Shown: one piece after another, positions 18,371-26,244 of the stretch
How the letters are laid out: every line of letters begins with the position of its first letter
Numbering within the stretch: the stretch's first letter is position 1
NCBI GenBank assembly: GCA_022484565.1
Contig: JAKVKZ010000032.1
Location: 1-38,392 of the forward strand
Direction of reading: 5' to 3'
DNA length: 38,392 nucleotides
Source: Muribaculaceae bacterium
GTDB lineage: Bacteria > Bacteroidota > Bacteroidia > Bacteroidales > Muribaculaceae
The notes under the pieces: generated by a model
Database searches by the model: none
Told to the model about the DNA's origin: nothing
Seen by the model: only the letters and a program-made list of their open reading frames with translations
Position numbers and translations under genes: made by a program

Positions 18371-20638
18371 ATGAGCAAAAGAATACTTTCATACATAATT
18401 TGCACTTTTTGCATAATTGCTGGACAAGCTCAAAAATCACCAGTTGATTATGTCAACATGTTTACTGGCACTTCAAATTCAAGAGCGATGTTAGGCCCTT
18501 ATGCTGGTGTGCCCTACGGAATGGTGCAATTAGGGCCTGACAATCAGGATGCTGTTTGGATGGGCGGTTATGAGTACTCACTTATGAATGTACTTGGATT
18601 TAGTCATATCCATGCTTTCTCAATGGGCGGACTGATGATTATGCCCTCCGTGCAGGATTTCACTAAAGACACTGGGTTTTCATCTTCTGCCTACCGTGGT
18701 GCAGGTGCAAGTTTCCACTCAAGGATCATTAAAGACTCTGAAAAGGCAAGTCCTGGCTACTATTCCTGCTTTCTTTACGATTCTGATTGCAAAGCGGAGC
18801 TGACGGCATCGGCACGTTGTGGTTTCCATAAATACACTTTCAAGAATGACCATGATGATGCCCGTATTCTAATTGTTCTGAATTATCCCACGGAATATCA
18901 GATAAATCTCTCTGAATCATCCATTAGGGAAGTCTCTGATTCTGTAGTGGAAGGATGTGCTGACACAAAATCAGGCGATTGTGATTATAAATTATATTTC
19001 ACTATCCATTTCAGCAAGCCTTTCAAGTCGTTTAATGGCTGGAACAACAATGATGTTCTTAAAAATGTAAATGAGATTAATGGAAAGAACGACATTGGCG
19101 CTTTCGTGAATTATTCAGTGAAAAGTGGTGAGACAATTGAGATGAAAGTAGGATTGTCTCTCGTTGATTTAGATGGGGCAAGGAAAAATCTAAAGGCCGA
19201 ACTGGACCCCTTTAAGTGGAATTTCGATGCTGCACGGCTGGCTGCACGTCGGCAATGGAACGAACTATTATCACGCATCGAAGTAAAGGGTTCTGAAGAG
19301 AACAAAACTAAATTCTACACCAATCTTTATAGGAGTTTCTCAAAACAGCGTTGGAATGACGTTGACGGTCGTTACACCGACCCGTTTGAGCGCATTCAGC
19401 AATTACCAAAAGGCATGGACATATATGGAGGTGACGCATTTTGGAATTCATATTGGTCCTACAATTCCATTCTGTCATTAATAGCTCCTGATATTATGAA
19501 TAATTGGGTCCGCACTCAGTTGGAATTATTCGACAAAACTGGTTGGACAAGCGATGGGCCTACAGGAGTTGAACTGACTGGAATAATGGAGGTGACACAT
19601 GAGATAGCCTTAATGGTTTCTGCCTATCAGAAAGGCATCCGTAATTACGATGTTAATAAGTTGTATGAGGCTGTCCGGCACAATTCAATGGAACAGGGGA
19701 AATTCAATTCAGGAATGAAGGCTGGAATGGAACGACTTGATGTTTACAAACGTCTTGGTTATGTTCCCTATAATATTGATGACGCTTGCCGCACATTGGA
19801 TTATTGTTACACCGATTTTTGTGCTGCGCAATTAGCCAAAGCCCTGGGGAAAACTGATGACTACAATATATTCATCAAACGTTCCAATAACTGGAAAAAC
19901 CAGTTCCACCCGGTGTTGAAATGGCAGGTTCCCCGCGATTCTTCAGGTAATTGGCTGAAGGATTACAATCCTTTTTCCGGCAAATATTGGATTGAAGGAA
20001 ATGGTTGGCAGTACACTTGGTATGTTCCCCACAACGTTAATGGGCTTGTAAAGCTAATGGGAAAGGATCTGTTTAACAAGCGTTTGGAAGAAGGTTTCAT
20101 AAAAGCCTCAAAACTTAATTTCACCGCTTATGCTTTCGATAGGTATCAGGACAAGGCATACGAATATTATGTAAATCATGGCAACGAAGATAACATGCAA
20201 GCGTCTTTCTTGTTCAACTATTCGCAAAAGCCTTGGTTGACACAGAAATACACAAGAGATATATTAGATTCATTTTATGGCACTTCTCCATATCATGGAT
20301 GGGAAGGAGATGAAGATGAAGGACAGATGGGTGGCTGGTTTGTACTTGCTTCAATGGGACTTTTTGAAATGAATGGCGGTGTTACTTCCACCCCTGAATT
20401 CGACCTCAGTTCTCCGTTATTGGATGAGATAGTGCTTCATTTTAATCCGATGTATTATCCCGGAAAATCTTTCACAATCAAAACCATAAATAATTCAAAG
20501 GACAATGTCTATATTCAATCAGCCACTCTTAACGGAAAGCCTTTGCAGAAATGCAAATTGAAATTTTCCGATGTCGTGAAAGGTGGTGAACTGATTTTCA
20601 ATATGGGCAACACTCCTAACACTAAATGGGGTCTATGA
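18371..20638 (+). CDS. GH92 alpha-mannosidase-like glycosidase
   Basis: 755 residues starting at MSKRILSYI; the in-frame ATG at 18344 is inside the -7 box and was rejected. Signal peptide about 1-20 (ending GQAQ). Family GH92 traits: VDYVNMFTGTSNSR at the mature N-terminus, MGGYEYSLMNVLGFSHIHAF (about 62-81) and the calcium/catalytic region GDEDEGQMGGWFVLASMG (about 646-663). GH92 enzymes are calcium-dependent exo-alpha-mannosidases acting on N-glycans or mannans, although the family motif FSHxHxxG is altered here to FSHIHAFSMGG and the substrate may differ. No lipobox and no T9SS tail, so probably periplasmic. Monocistronic unit or followed by the GH29 gene, which has its own operator. Confidence 0.87.
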   Translation: MSKRILSYIICTFCIIAGQAQKSPVDYVNMFTGTSNSRAMLGPYAGVPYGMVQLGPDNQDAVWMGGYEYSLMNVLGFSHIHAFSMGGLMIMPSVQDFTKDTGFSSSAYRGAGASFHSRIIKDSEKASPGYYSCFLYDSDCKAELTASARCGFHKYTFKNDHDDARILIVLNYPTEYQINLSESSIREVSDSVVEGCADTKSGDCDYKLYFTIHFSKPFKSFNGWNNNDVLKNVNEINGKNDIGAFVNYSVKSGETIEMKVGLSLVDLDGARKNLKAELDPFKWNFDAARLAARRQWNELLSRIEVKGSEENKTKFYTNLYRSFSKQRWNDVDGRYTDPFERIQQLPKGMDIYGGDAFWNSYWSYNSILSLIAPDIMNNWVRTQLELFDKTGWTSDGPTGVELTGIMEVTHEIALMVSAYQKGIRNYDVNKLYEAVRHNSMEQGKFNSGMKAGMERLDVYKRLGYVPYNIDDACRTLDYCYTDFCAAQLAKALGKTDDYNIFIKRSNNWKNQFHPVLKWQVPRDSSGNWLKDYNPFSGKYWIEGNGWQYTWYVPHNVNGLVKLMGKDLFNKRLEEGFIKASKLNFTAYAFDRYQDKAYEYYVNHGNEDNMQASFLFNYSQKPWLTQKYTRDILDSFYGTSPYHGWEGDEDEGQMGGWFVLASMGLFEMNGGVTSTPEFDLSSPLLDEIVLHFNPMYYPGKSFTIKTINNSKDNVYIQSATLNGKPLQKCKLKFSDVVKGGELIFNMGNTPNTKWGL

Positions 20639-20661
20639 GTAACTTGTTAAATTAATGCACT

Positions 20662-20681
20662 TGATGGACAATTGTCCATCA
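20662..20681. repeat. Perfect 20-bp palindrome overlapping operator E
   Basis: TGATGGACAA followed directly by its reverse complement TTGTCCATCA. The right arm is half-site 1 of operator E, so an inverted third half-site abuts the direct repeat. Confidence 0.8.
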
Positions 20682-20730
20682 ATAAAGTATTATTATCCAT
20701 TTCACGACAAACTCATCAAAAATATCTTTG
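20672..20730 (+). promoter_or_regulatory. Operator E plus -7 box, promoter of GH29 gene
   Basis: TTGTCCATCA (20672-20681), 11 bases, TTATCCATTT (20693-20702), 20 bases, TATCTTTG (20723-20730). The half-sites and the 11-base spacer (ATAAAGTATTA) are nearly the same as in operator D, and the spacing is the same as in operators A to D. Confidence 0.83.
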
Positions 20731-20777
20731 TACAGTGATTTCATAAAGAATTTTTGTTGAATTTAAATTAATAAAAA

Positions 20778-21815
20778 ATGAATTCTAAATTAAATTTATC
20801 CATTATCAGTCTGTGCATGCTGCTGTCAGCATTTTGCGTTAGTGCACAGGATTCTACACTTACTGGGAAGCAAAAGAATTTTTTGTCATGGAAATTTGGC
20901 ATGTTTCTCCATTTTAATATGGGCACGTTTTGTAATCGTGATTGGGCCACAGGCCATGAAGACCCGCTAATCTTTAATCCGAAGCATCTCGATTGCAATC
21001 AATGGGTTTCAGTTGCTAAAAATGCTGGCATGAAATATCTTGTCCTTACCGTTAAGCACACAGGCGGATGGTGTCTTTGGGACAGTAAATACACCACTCA
21101 CGATATCACCGCATTCAAGAATTATAAAAATGGAAAAGGCGATATTGTAAGGGAATTTGTGAATGCGTGCAGAAAGCAAAAAATGAAAGTTGGCTTCTAT
21201 TACTGTTTGCCTGGTAATTTCTCCCGACTTTGGTCAGCAAGCATTGAGGATGAAAAACGTGGATATAAGATAACTCCAAATCAAGAAAACCTTTATGGAT
21301 TGCCTATCGAAGCCAAAGGCGATTACGAAGGCTTCATTGAAAAACAAGTAACCGAATTGCTAACCAAATACGGAAAAATAGATTACATGTTTTTCGACCA
21401 ATGGAACAATTCTTTCACAGGTAAATATTGGCGCCAATTAAAGGCTTTAGTAAATAGGCTTCAACCTAATTGCATTATTGTAGCTAATAATTCCAACAAT
21501 TATGAGGACACCGATATTTTCGGATATGAATTCCCTTATTTAAGTTCCATATCAAAGGAGGCATTACCAACTGGGAATAACATCAACGCTTCTGAAGTCT
21601 GCGATTGCATTGTTAAGGGAGGCATCTGGTTTTGGAAGTCTGATCGCCCATGTCCAACTATATCCGCAAAAGAAATAATCTACAAATTGAATTATTGCAA
21701 CTCCCATAATGCCAACTATTTGCTAAACGTGCAGCCAAGTCCAAATGGAATTATTGAGGGCGAGCTACTTAACGTTTTAAATGATGTTGCAAAATCGAAC
21801 AGGCATATTCATTAA
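20778..21815 (+). CDS. GH29 alpha-L-fucosidase-like glycosidase
   Basis: 345 residues. Signal peptide (1-23, ending SAQ), then a GH29 barrel: KFGMFLHFNMGTF, LVLTVKHTGGWCLWDSKYT (about 93-111) and FYYCLPGNFSRLW. The probable nucleophile is Asp 207 in YMFFDQWN. The C-terminal beta-sandwich common in GH29 proteins is absent; the ORF ends shortly after the barrel (NYLLNVQPSPNGIIEGELL), which is seen in short bacterial members and need not mean truncation. The exact linkage (alpha-1,2 or alpha-1,3/4 fucose, or another 6-deoxy or galacto sugar) cannot be read. It has its own copy of the operator, 140 bases downstream of the GH92 gene. Confidence 0.87.
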   Translation: MNSKLNLSIISLCMLLSAFCVSAQDSTLTGKQKNFLSWKFGMFLHFNMGTFCNRDWATGHEDPLIFNPKHLDCNQWVSVAKNAGMKYLVLTVKHTGGWCLWDSKYTTHDITAFKNYKNGKGDIVREFVNACRKQKMKVGFYYCLPGNFSRLWSASIEDEKRGYKITPNQENLYGLPIEAKGDYEGFIEKQVTELLTKYGKIDYMFFDQWNNSFTGKYWRQLKALVNRLQPNCIIVANNSNNYEDTDIFGYEFPYLSSISKEALPTGNNINASEVCDCIVKGGIWFWKSDRPCPTISAKEIIYKLNYCNSHNANYLLNVQPSPNGIIEGELLNVLNDVAKSNRHIH

Positions 21816-21893
21816 CGTCACATGAATGCCATGCAGTATTCGTAATTTCACTTGACTGATTAATCATGCATTTTTCAGTTTTGATGCAGGCTG

Positions 21894-21939
21894 ATATTTT
21901 CCTGTCTTTCCCCCACTTGGGAAAAAACAGTGAAAATAT
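21894..21939 (+). terminator. Long imperfect hairpin between GH29 and araC genes
   Basis: Outer arms ATATTTTC/GAAAATAT, then CTGT/ACAG with a one-base bulge, then TTTCCC/GGGAAA around a short C-rich loop. No long U-run follows, so it could be a terminator for the fucosidase gene or an element limiting read-through into the regulator gene. Confidence 0.45.
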
Positions 21940-22046
21940 TTGTCTGTTCCAATTTATTTCACGAATATTGCAGTGCCATTTTGAACATGTTATTTTTCAG
22001 CTTTACTCTTTGTTTTTTAACCTATCATTAACCCATTCTTTCAAAA

Positions 22047-22940
22047 ATGTCAAAGGCCAAGATTAAAGACAACTTTCAGGGAAGCCGAGGTATTGTTCTG
22101 CCTAGTTCCATAATCAATGATATGGAACATGATGAATTTGAATCTAAGCTTCACATAACTGATATTGGGTACTATCCTCAAGCTAAGTACCACTATCGGC
22201 AACGTACTGTAGGAATTTCTCAGTATGTCTTAATCTATTGCATTAAAAGTAAAGGCTGGTATAGGCTTAGAAATAAGACATTTGAAGTAGGCGAAAACTG
22301 TTTTTTCATCCTCCCTGCCCATGTTCCTCATGAATATGGCGCTAACGACAAAGATCCATGGTCAATCTATTGGATTCACTTTAAAGGCTCAATGGCCCAT
22401 TATTTCGGTGATGATTTTGAAACTCCATCCATTATTCCAGTCTCTCAAAATTCCCGCATTTCCGACCGTATCGCTATTTTTGAAGAAATCTACTCCACAC
22501 TTGAAAAAGGTTATAGCAAAACCAACCTCGATTTTGCCATTTCTGTTCTTTATTACTTCTTAGGGTCCATAAAATTCTTGAACCAATTCCGTAATTCTTC
22601 GGGAATCGTGCAGGAAAACAAAAGCATTGTTGAAAGCAGCATTCGATATATGCGCGAGAACATCGAGAAAAAAATAGAATTGGATGATATTTGCAATTTC
22701 TTGTCTGTTTCCAAATCTTATTTCTCCCTGATTTTCAAAGCAGAGACAAATTATTCCCCCATAGAATATATGATTCAGCTTAAAATGCAGCTCGCCTGCC
22801 AATTACTCGACTTCACTCCATTAAAAATCAATCAGATATGCTTTAAAATCGGTATTTCTGATCCTTACTATTTTTCAAGAATCTTCCATAAAATCATAGG
22901 TAAATCTCCTGCTGAATATAGAAAACTAAAGAAAGGATAA
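22047..22940 (+). CDS. AraC family transcriptional regulator (cupin plus HTH)
   Basis: 297 residues. N-terminal AraC-type cupin, about 30-165, with YYPQAKYHYRQR, YVLIYCIKSKGWYRL and FFILPAHVPHEYG, the sugar-sensing arm and barrel. C-terminal double helix-turn-helix, about 195-297: IELDDICNFLSVSKSYFSLIFK and the signature LKINQICFKIGISDPYYFSRIFHKIIGKSPAEYR. Such proteins bind direct repeats about two DNA turns apart and activate when their sugar is bound. It is the only regulator in the locus, is soluble rather than a hybrid two-component protein, and lies 231 bases after the fucosidase gene. No copy of the operator precedes it, so it may not regulate itself. A weak promoter-like pair (TTTG 21980, TACTCTTTG 22004) is upstream. 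Confidence 0.92.
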   Translation: MSKAKIKDNFQGSRGIVLPSSIINDMEHDEFESKLHITDIGYYPQAKYHYRQRTVGISQYVLIYCIKSKGWYRLRNKTFEVGENCFFILPAHVPHEYGANDKDPWSIYWIHFKGSMAHYFGDDFETPSIIPVSQNSRISDRIAIFEEIYSTLEKGYSKTNLDFAISVLYYFLGSIKFLNQFRNSSGIVQENKSIVESSIRYMRENIEKKIELDDICNFLSVSKSYFSLIFKAETNYSPIEYMIQLKMQLACQLLDFTPLKINQICFKIGISDPYYFSRIFHKIIGKSPAEYRKLKKG

Positions 22941-22949
22941 ATCTCCCAC

Positions 22950-22993
22950 AAAAAATCCCCACAAAATGCAATTTCTGCATCTCTTGGGGATTT
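22950..22993 (-). terminator. Rho-independent terminator of tRNA-Ser
   Basis: On the minus strand AAATCCCC pairs with GGGGATTT, with an inner ATGCA/TGCAT stem, followed by a run of six T. It begins just beyond the tRNA 3' end. It also lies 9 bases after the araC stop codon and could stop plus-strand transcripts too. Confidence 0.8.
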
Positions 22994-22996
22994 CAG

Positions 22997-23083
22997 CGGA
23001 AAGGCAGGGATTCGAACCCTGGGTACCGTTACCGGTACAGCGGTTTTCGAGACCGTCCCGATCGACCACTCCGGCACCTTTCC
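22997..23083 (-). tRNA. tRNA-Ser (anticodon CGA)
   Basis: 87-nt class II tRNA. Acceptor arms GGAAAGG and CCTTTCC pair fully, with G as discriminator base. The anticodon loop CTCGAAA gives CGA, which reads UCG serine codons. A long variable arm (TGTACCGGTAACGGTACCCA region) and the T-loop GGTTCGAATCC complete the serine type. No CCA is encoded. Confidence 0.95.
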
Positions 23084-23184
23084 ATTGTGTTCGCTTTCGC
23101 AAAAGCAACGGCAAAATTACACATTTTTTTCAAGAGCACAAACCGCTTTCACCTAAAACTCCAAAAAAACTTTTCTCTGCTGTC

Positions 23185-23829
23185 CTAAAGTTCATGCAGC
23201 AGATGAATAGCTTCAGTTGGATTCGGCGACTTGAATATATAATTGCCGGCAACAAGCACATCGGCTCCCGCATCACGCAGTTGAATACCAGTTTCCAGGT
23301 TTACGCCTCCGTCAACCTCAATAATTGCGCCCGACCAAGTCTCATTTATTAATTCTTTAAGTTCCTTCACCTTCTTAATTGTTCCATGGATGAATTGTTG
23401 GCCTCCAAAACCCGGATTAACCGACATCAGCAGCACCAAGTCAAGGTCTGGCAAAATGTCTCGAAGCATGCACACTGGCGTAGCAGGATTCAATGTCACC
23501 CCAGCCTTCATTCCAGCTGCCTTGATTTGCTGAATCACTCTGTTGAGATGAGTGCAGGCCTCATAATGCACATTCATCAGGTGCGCCCCACAATCCTTCA
23601 CCTCGTTCACGAATTTTTGTGGTTCCACAATCATCAGATGCACATCAAGCGGCTTTTTGCTCACTTTCTGAATACATTTCATCACTGGAAACCCAAAAGA
23701 GATATTTGGAACAAACACTCCGTCCATCACGTCAAGATGGAGCATTTCCGCCTCACTACGGTTTATCATTTCAATATCGCGGTTGAGGTTGCCGAAATCG
23801 GCTGAAAGTAATGATGGAGAAACAATCAT
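23185..23829 (-). CDS. rpe: Ribulose-phosphate 3-epimerase
   Basis: 214 residues, full length for the family. It interconverts D-ribulose 5-phosphate and D-xylulose 5-phosphate in the pentose phosphate pathway, in the cytoplasm. Seen motifs: SPSLLSADFGNL at the N-terminus, HLDVMDGVFVPNISFG (metal and catalytic Asp), DVHLMIVEP, VLLMSVNPGFGGQ and the second catalytic Asp in IEVDGGV, followed by the phosphate-binding GADVLVAGNYIF. It follows the DedA gene by 14 bases and is probably read from the same promoter. Confidence 0.96.
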   Translation of the reverse strand: MIVSPSLLSADFGNLNRDIEMINRSEAEMLHLDVMDGVFVPNISFGFPVMKCIQKVSKKPLDVHLMIVEPQKFVNEVKDCGAHLMNVHYEACTHLNRVIQQIKAAGMKAGVTLNPATPVCMLRDILPDLDLVLLMSVNPGFGGQQFIHGTIKKVKELKELINETWSGAIIEVDGGVNLETGIQLRDAGADVLVAGNYIFKSPNPTEAIHLLHEL

Positions 23830-23843
23830 GGCTTATGATTTTA

Positions 23844-24602
23844 TTATTTTTCTTTATCGTTAGTGTCGACTACCGCCGCTGCTTTCTTGCTTGAACGGTG
23901 TTTCCACATCTTATATGCTATCAAAAGCACTATTATTAAGCCAAAGGTATATCCACCCCAAGCCAAATATCGGTTGTAGTGCTCAATCTCGGCAAACAGC
24001 ATGTTCTCGTTCGGCACAGCCAAACTGAGCCAATAGCCAAGAGCTGCCAGCACACAGTTCCATATTCCTGCTCCAAGCCCTGTGAAAAGCATAAAAATGC
24101 CATAATTCATACGCGACAACCCTGCTGGAATGGAGATTAAATGCCTCACTGCCGGAATAAGCCTGCCGATGAATGTGGAAATTGCGCCGTGCTTGTCGAA
24201 ATATTTCTCGGCATTAAGCATCTTTTCCTCGTTCAACATGCACAAATGTCCTATTCGGCTGTTGGCGAACTGATATATAATTGGTCTGCCTATAATTAGC
24301 GACAGCACATAGTTTACTGTAGCCCCAATCATTGCGCCAAGCGTACCGAAAGCTACTACAAGATAAATATTCATTTCTGAGCCGGTGCAGGCAAAATATG
24401 CCGCAGGCGGTATCACAACCTCACTCGGCAATGGCAAAAATGAACTTTCAATGGCCATCAGCAGCATAATGGTCCCGTATCCGAGATTAGCCTCAAACCA
24501 GTCAAACAATCCTTTTCCGCCTATTCCGTGTAGCCAATAGCACCCATAGCCAACACCCACAATTATAAGAGCCAACACTACATATTCAATCGCTTTCTTC
24601 AT
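23844..24602 (-). CDS. DedA family inner-membrane protein
   Basis: 252 residues with about five membrane segments. The DedA/SNARE-associated (VTT) domain is recognised by ESSFLPLPSEVVIPPAAYFA, the G..G...NY segment (GTLGAMIGATVNYVLSLIIGR) and FIGRLIPAVRHLISIPAGLSRMNYGIF. Members of the family act in phospholipid (undecaprenyl phosphate or phosphatidylethanolamine) flipping and envelope homeostasis. A basic, Lys-rich C-terminus ends in the cytoplasm. First gene of a dedA-rpe pair; -7 box TACTTTTG at 24642-24635. Confidence 0.92.
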   Translation of the reverse strand: MKKAIEYVVLALIIVGVGYGCYWLHGIGGKGLFDWFEANLGYGTIMLLMAIESSFLPLPSEVVIPPAAYFACTGSEMNIYLVVAFGTLGAMIGATVNYVLSLIIGRPIIYQFANSRIGHLCMLNEEKMLNAEKYFDKHGAISTFIGRLIPAVRHLISIPAGLSRMNYGIFMLFTGLGAGIWNCVLAALGYWLSLAVPNENMLFAEIEHYNRYLAWGGYTFGLIIVLLIAYKMWKHRSSKKAAAVVDTNDKEK

Positions 24603-24634
24603 TAATCGTAAATTATATGTTATTATTCAGGTTG

Positions 24635-24642
24635 CAAAAGTA
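24635..24642 (-). promoter_or_regulatory. -7 box for dedA-rpe
   Basis: TACTTTTG on the minus strand, 33 bases ahead of the start codon, fits TAnnTTTG. No TTTG is seen at the -33 spacing. Confidence 0.45.
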
Positions 24643-24662
24643 GCCATTCTTTTTGAATTATT

Positions 24663-25256
24663 TTAGTGGACTGCGTAAGATAGCTCACGAAACATCCCTT
24701 TATAAGCCTCTGCCTTCTTCTCCAGGGCAAGCGGGTAAGCTCTCGATGATGAAGGCAGGCGATAATGCCTTAATTCGCTGTTATTGGCTTTGAATATGAT
24801 GAATTCTCCCACTTTTGGAATTTCAGTCGAAGTAATCTCTGCCACAACGCTTGCCGCCTTTTCCCCTGTAGTGACGATTGCCTCTATGGTAGGATTTTCA
24901 GCAAGCATTTTCATTATGTCAGTTTCTTCCACAATTTCAAGAAACTTGTCCGACGCATTGTCCTTCAGCCTCCTGATTCGTGTTGCAGTATCGAACATGG
25001 CAATCCCTTTCTCCGTCAAGAATCGCTTTATTTCATCAAGTCTGAATGTCTTCTTTTCTTCATTCCAGAATGTATTTTTATCTCCATAAAATATCAGTCC
25101 CATTATCCGCCACATGTCGTTTATGCGGTTAGGGTAATAGAATTCCATCGCCCAGCGCACTGGTTTAGGCGGAAATGTGCCAAGCATCAATATCTTAGCA
25201 TTTTGTGGAATAAAAGGTGTAAAGGGATGAGTTTCTATCCCTGCTTCGTTGTCCAT
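24663..25256 (-). CDS. Uracil-DNA glycosylase superfamily protein
   Basis: 197 residues. The N-terminal pattern ILMLGTFPPKPVRWAMEFYYPNRINDMWRIMG resembles the Mug/TDG/SMUG-type glycosylase motif 1 (G.xP followed by a bound base pocket), and LPSSSRAYPL near residue 173 resembles motif 2 that inserts into the DNA minor groove. Members remove uracil or mismatched bases in base excision repair. Which subfamily and whether it is active cannot be told. It is transcribed divergently from the polysaccharide export gene with a 110-base gap. Confidence 0.75.
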   Translation of the reverse strand: MDNEAGIETHPFTPFIPQNAKILMLGTFPPKPVRWAMEFYYPNRINDMWRIMGLIFYGDKNTFWNEEKKTFRLDEIKRFLTEKGIAMFDTATRIRRLKDNASDKFLEIVEETDIMKMLAENPTIEAIVTTGEKAASVVAEITSTEIPKVGEFIIFKANNSELRHYRLPSSSRAYPLALEKKAEAYKGMFRELSYAVH

Positions 25257-25272
25257 TTCTTACGTTTTTTTG

Positions 25273-25280
25273 CAAATATA
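25273..25280 (-). promoter_or_regulatory. -7 box for uracil-DNA glycosylase gene
   Basis: TATATTTG on the minus strand followed by CAAA and, 16 bases before the ATG, AAAACGTAAGA. The same elements occur in the opposite promoter at 25335. Confidence 0.45.
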
Positions 25281-25334
25281 GCAAGATAATAAAATATTTG
25301 AGCGCTTTTTTCGTATTATTATTAATAATATTTG

Positions 25335-25342
25335 TACTTTTG
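25335..25342 (+). promoter_or_regulatory. -7 box for polysaccharide export gene
   Basis: TACTTTTG followed by CAAA and the leader element AAAACGTAAGA, mirroring the divergent promoter at 25273-25280. It lies 24 bases ahead of the chosen ATG at 25367 and rules out the in-frame ATG at 25298. Confidence 0.5.
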
Positions 25343-25366
25343 CAAACATTAAAACGTAAGATATAT

Positions 25367-26170
25367 ATGAATTTAAAATTTTCATTCTTCCTGATTGCCG
25401 TCACACTTCTGCTTGCAAGTTGCGGCTCCACAAAAGAGATTCCTTATATGGTGGATGCAGAGTCCATTCCACAAGATGTCCTTGCGCAGGCTGCCAAAAC
25501 TTCCGACCCTGTCATTATGCCGGGTGATCTTCTCGAAACTCTTATTACAAGCCCTAATGTCGAAGCTGTTAAGCCTTTCAACAGATTAAGTTCCATGACC
25601 GACATCGGTGGTGCCTCTAGTGCCAGCAATATGTCTTCAACCTATTATCTGGTTGACGATAATGGCAACATTAATTTCCCGATTCTCGGCAAGCTCCATC
25701 TTGGCGGATTGGCAATGAGTGAGGCAAAAAGTTTGATAGCTAACAAAATTTATCCAAAATATCTTACTGAAGCTCCCGATGTTGAGCTTCACATCCGTAA
25801 TTTCCGCGTTTCTGTCCTCGGTGAAGTAAAAGTTCCAGGTATAGTTCAGGCAAACAATGAGCGTATGACTATTCTCGAAGCAATAGCTCAAGCAGGAGAC
25901 CTTACAATTCAAGGCCGTCGCGATAACATCATGCTTATCCGAACCAGTGCCAACGGCACACGTTCAATCCAGCGTCTGAATCTAAACGACAAGAATCTTC
26001 TTGTTTCTCCTTATTACAATCTTCAGCAGAACGATGTCATTTATGTTCAGCCTAACGAATCCAAAGCCCGCAGTTCATGGCAGGTTCCACCGGCGTTAAC
26101 TCTTGGTCTGAGCACAGTCGGACTCATGATTTCAATTGCCACCTTAATTGTAACAATTTCACGAAATTGA
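25367..26170 (+). CDS. Polysaccharide export outer-membrane lipoprotein (Wza-like)
   Basis: 267 residues from MNLKFSFFL; the upstream in-frame Met at 25298 precedes the -7 box and was rejected. Lipoprotein signal with lipobox TLLLASC (Cys 18). Poly_export domain: MPGDLLETLITSPN, YYLVDDNGNINFPILGKLHLGGLAMSEAKSLI, then an SLBB domain (VSVLGEVKVPGIVQANNERMTILEAIAQAGDLTIQGRRDNIMLIR). A C-terminal hydrophobic segment (LTLGLSTVGLMISIATLIV) would span the outer membrane. In capsule and exopolysaccharide export these form the outer-membrane channel. The usual partner, a Wzc-type co-polymerase, is not next to it; a terminator follows at once, so it is a lone gene here. Confidence 0.92.
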   Translation: MNLKFSFFLIAVTLLLASCGSTKEIPYMVDAESIPQDVLAQAAKTSDPVIMPGDLLETLITSPNVEAVKPFNRLSSMTDIGGASSASNMSSTYYLVDDNGNINFPILGKLHLGGLAMSEAKSLIANKIYPKYLTEAPDVELHIRNFRVSVLGEVKVPGIVQANNERMTILEAIAQAGDLTIQGRRDNIMLIRTSANGTRSIQRLNLNDKNLLVSPYYNLQQNDVIYVQPNESKARSSWQVPPALTLGLSTVGLMISIATLIVTISRN

Positions 26171-26187
26171 TTATAACATATATCATC

Positions 26188-26224
26188 AAAAAAAGCCATC
26201 GCCCGATTGAGCGATGGCTTTTTT
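26188..26224. terminator. Bidirectional rho-independent terminator
   Basis: Perfect stem AAAAGCCATCGC/GCGATGGCTTTT with an 8-nt loop, A-run before and T-run after. It lies 17 bases after the export gene stop and 20 bases after the convergent TrpB stop, and can serve both. Confidence 0.9.
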
Positions 26225-26244
26225 ATTTCATTATGCCTTACTGC

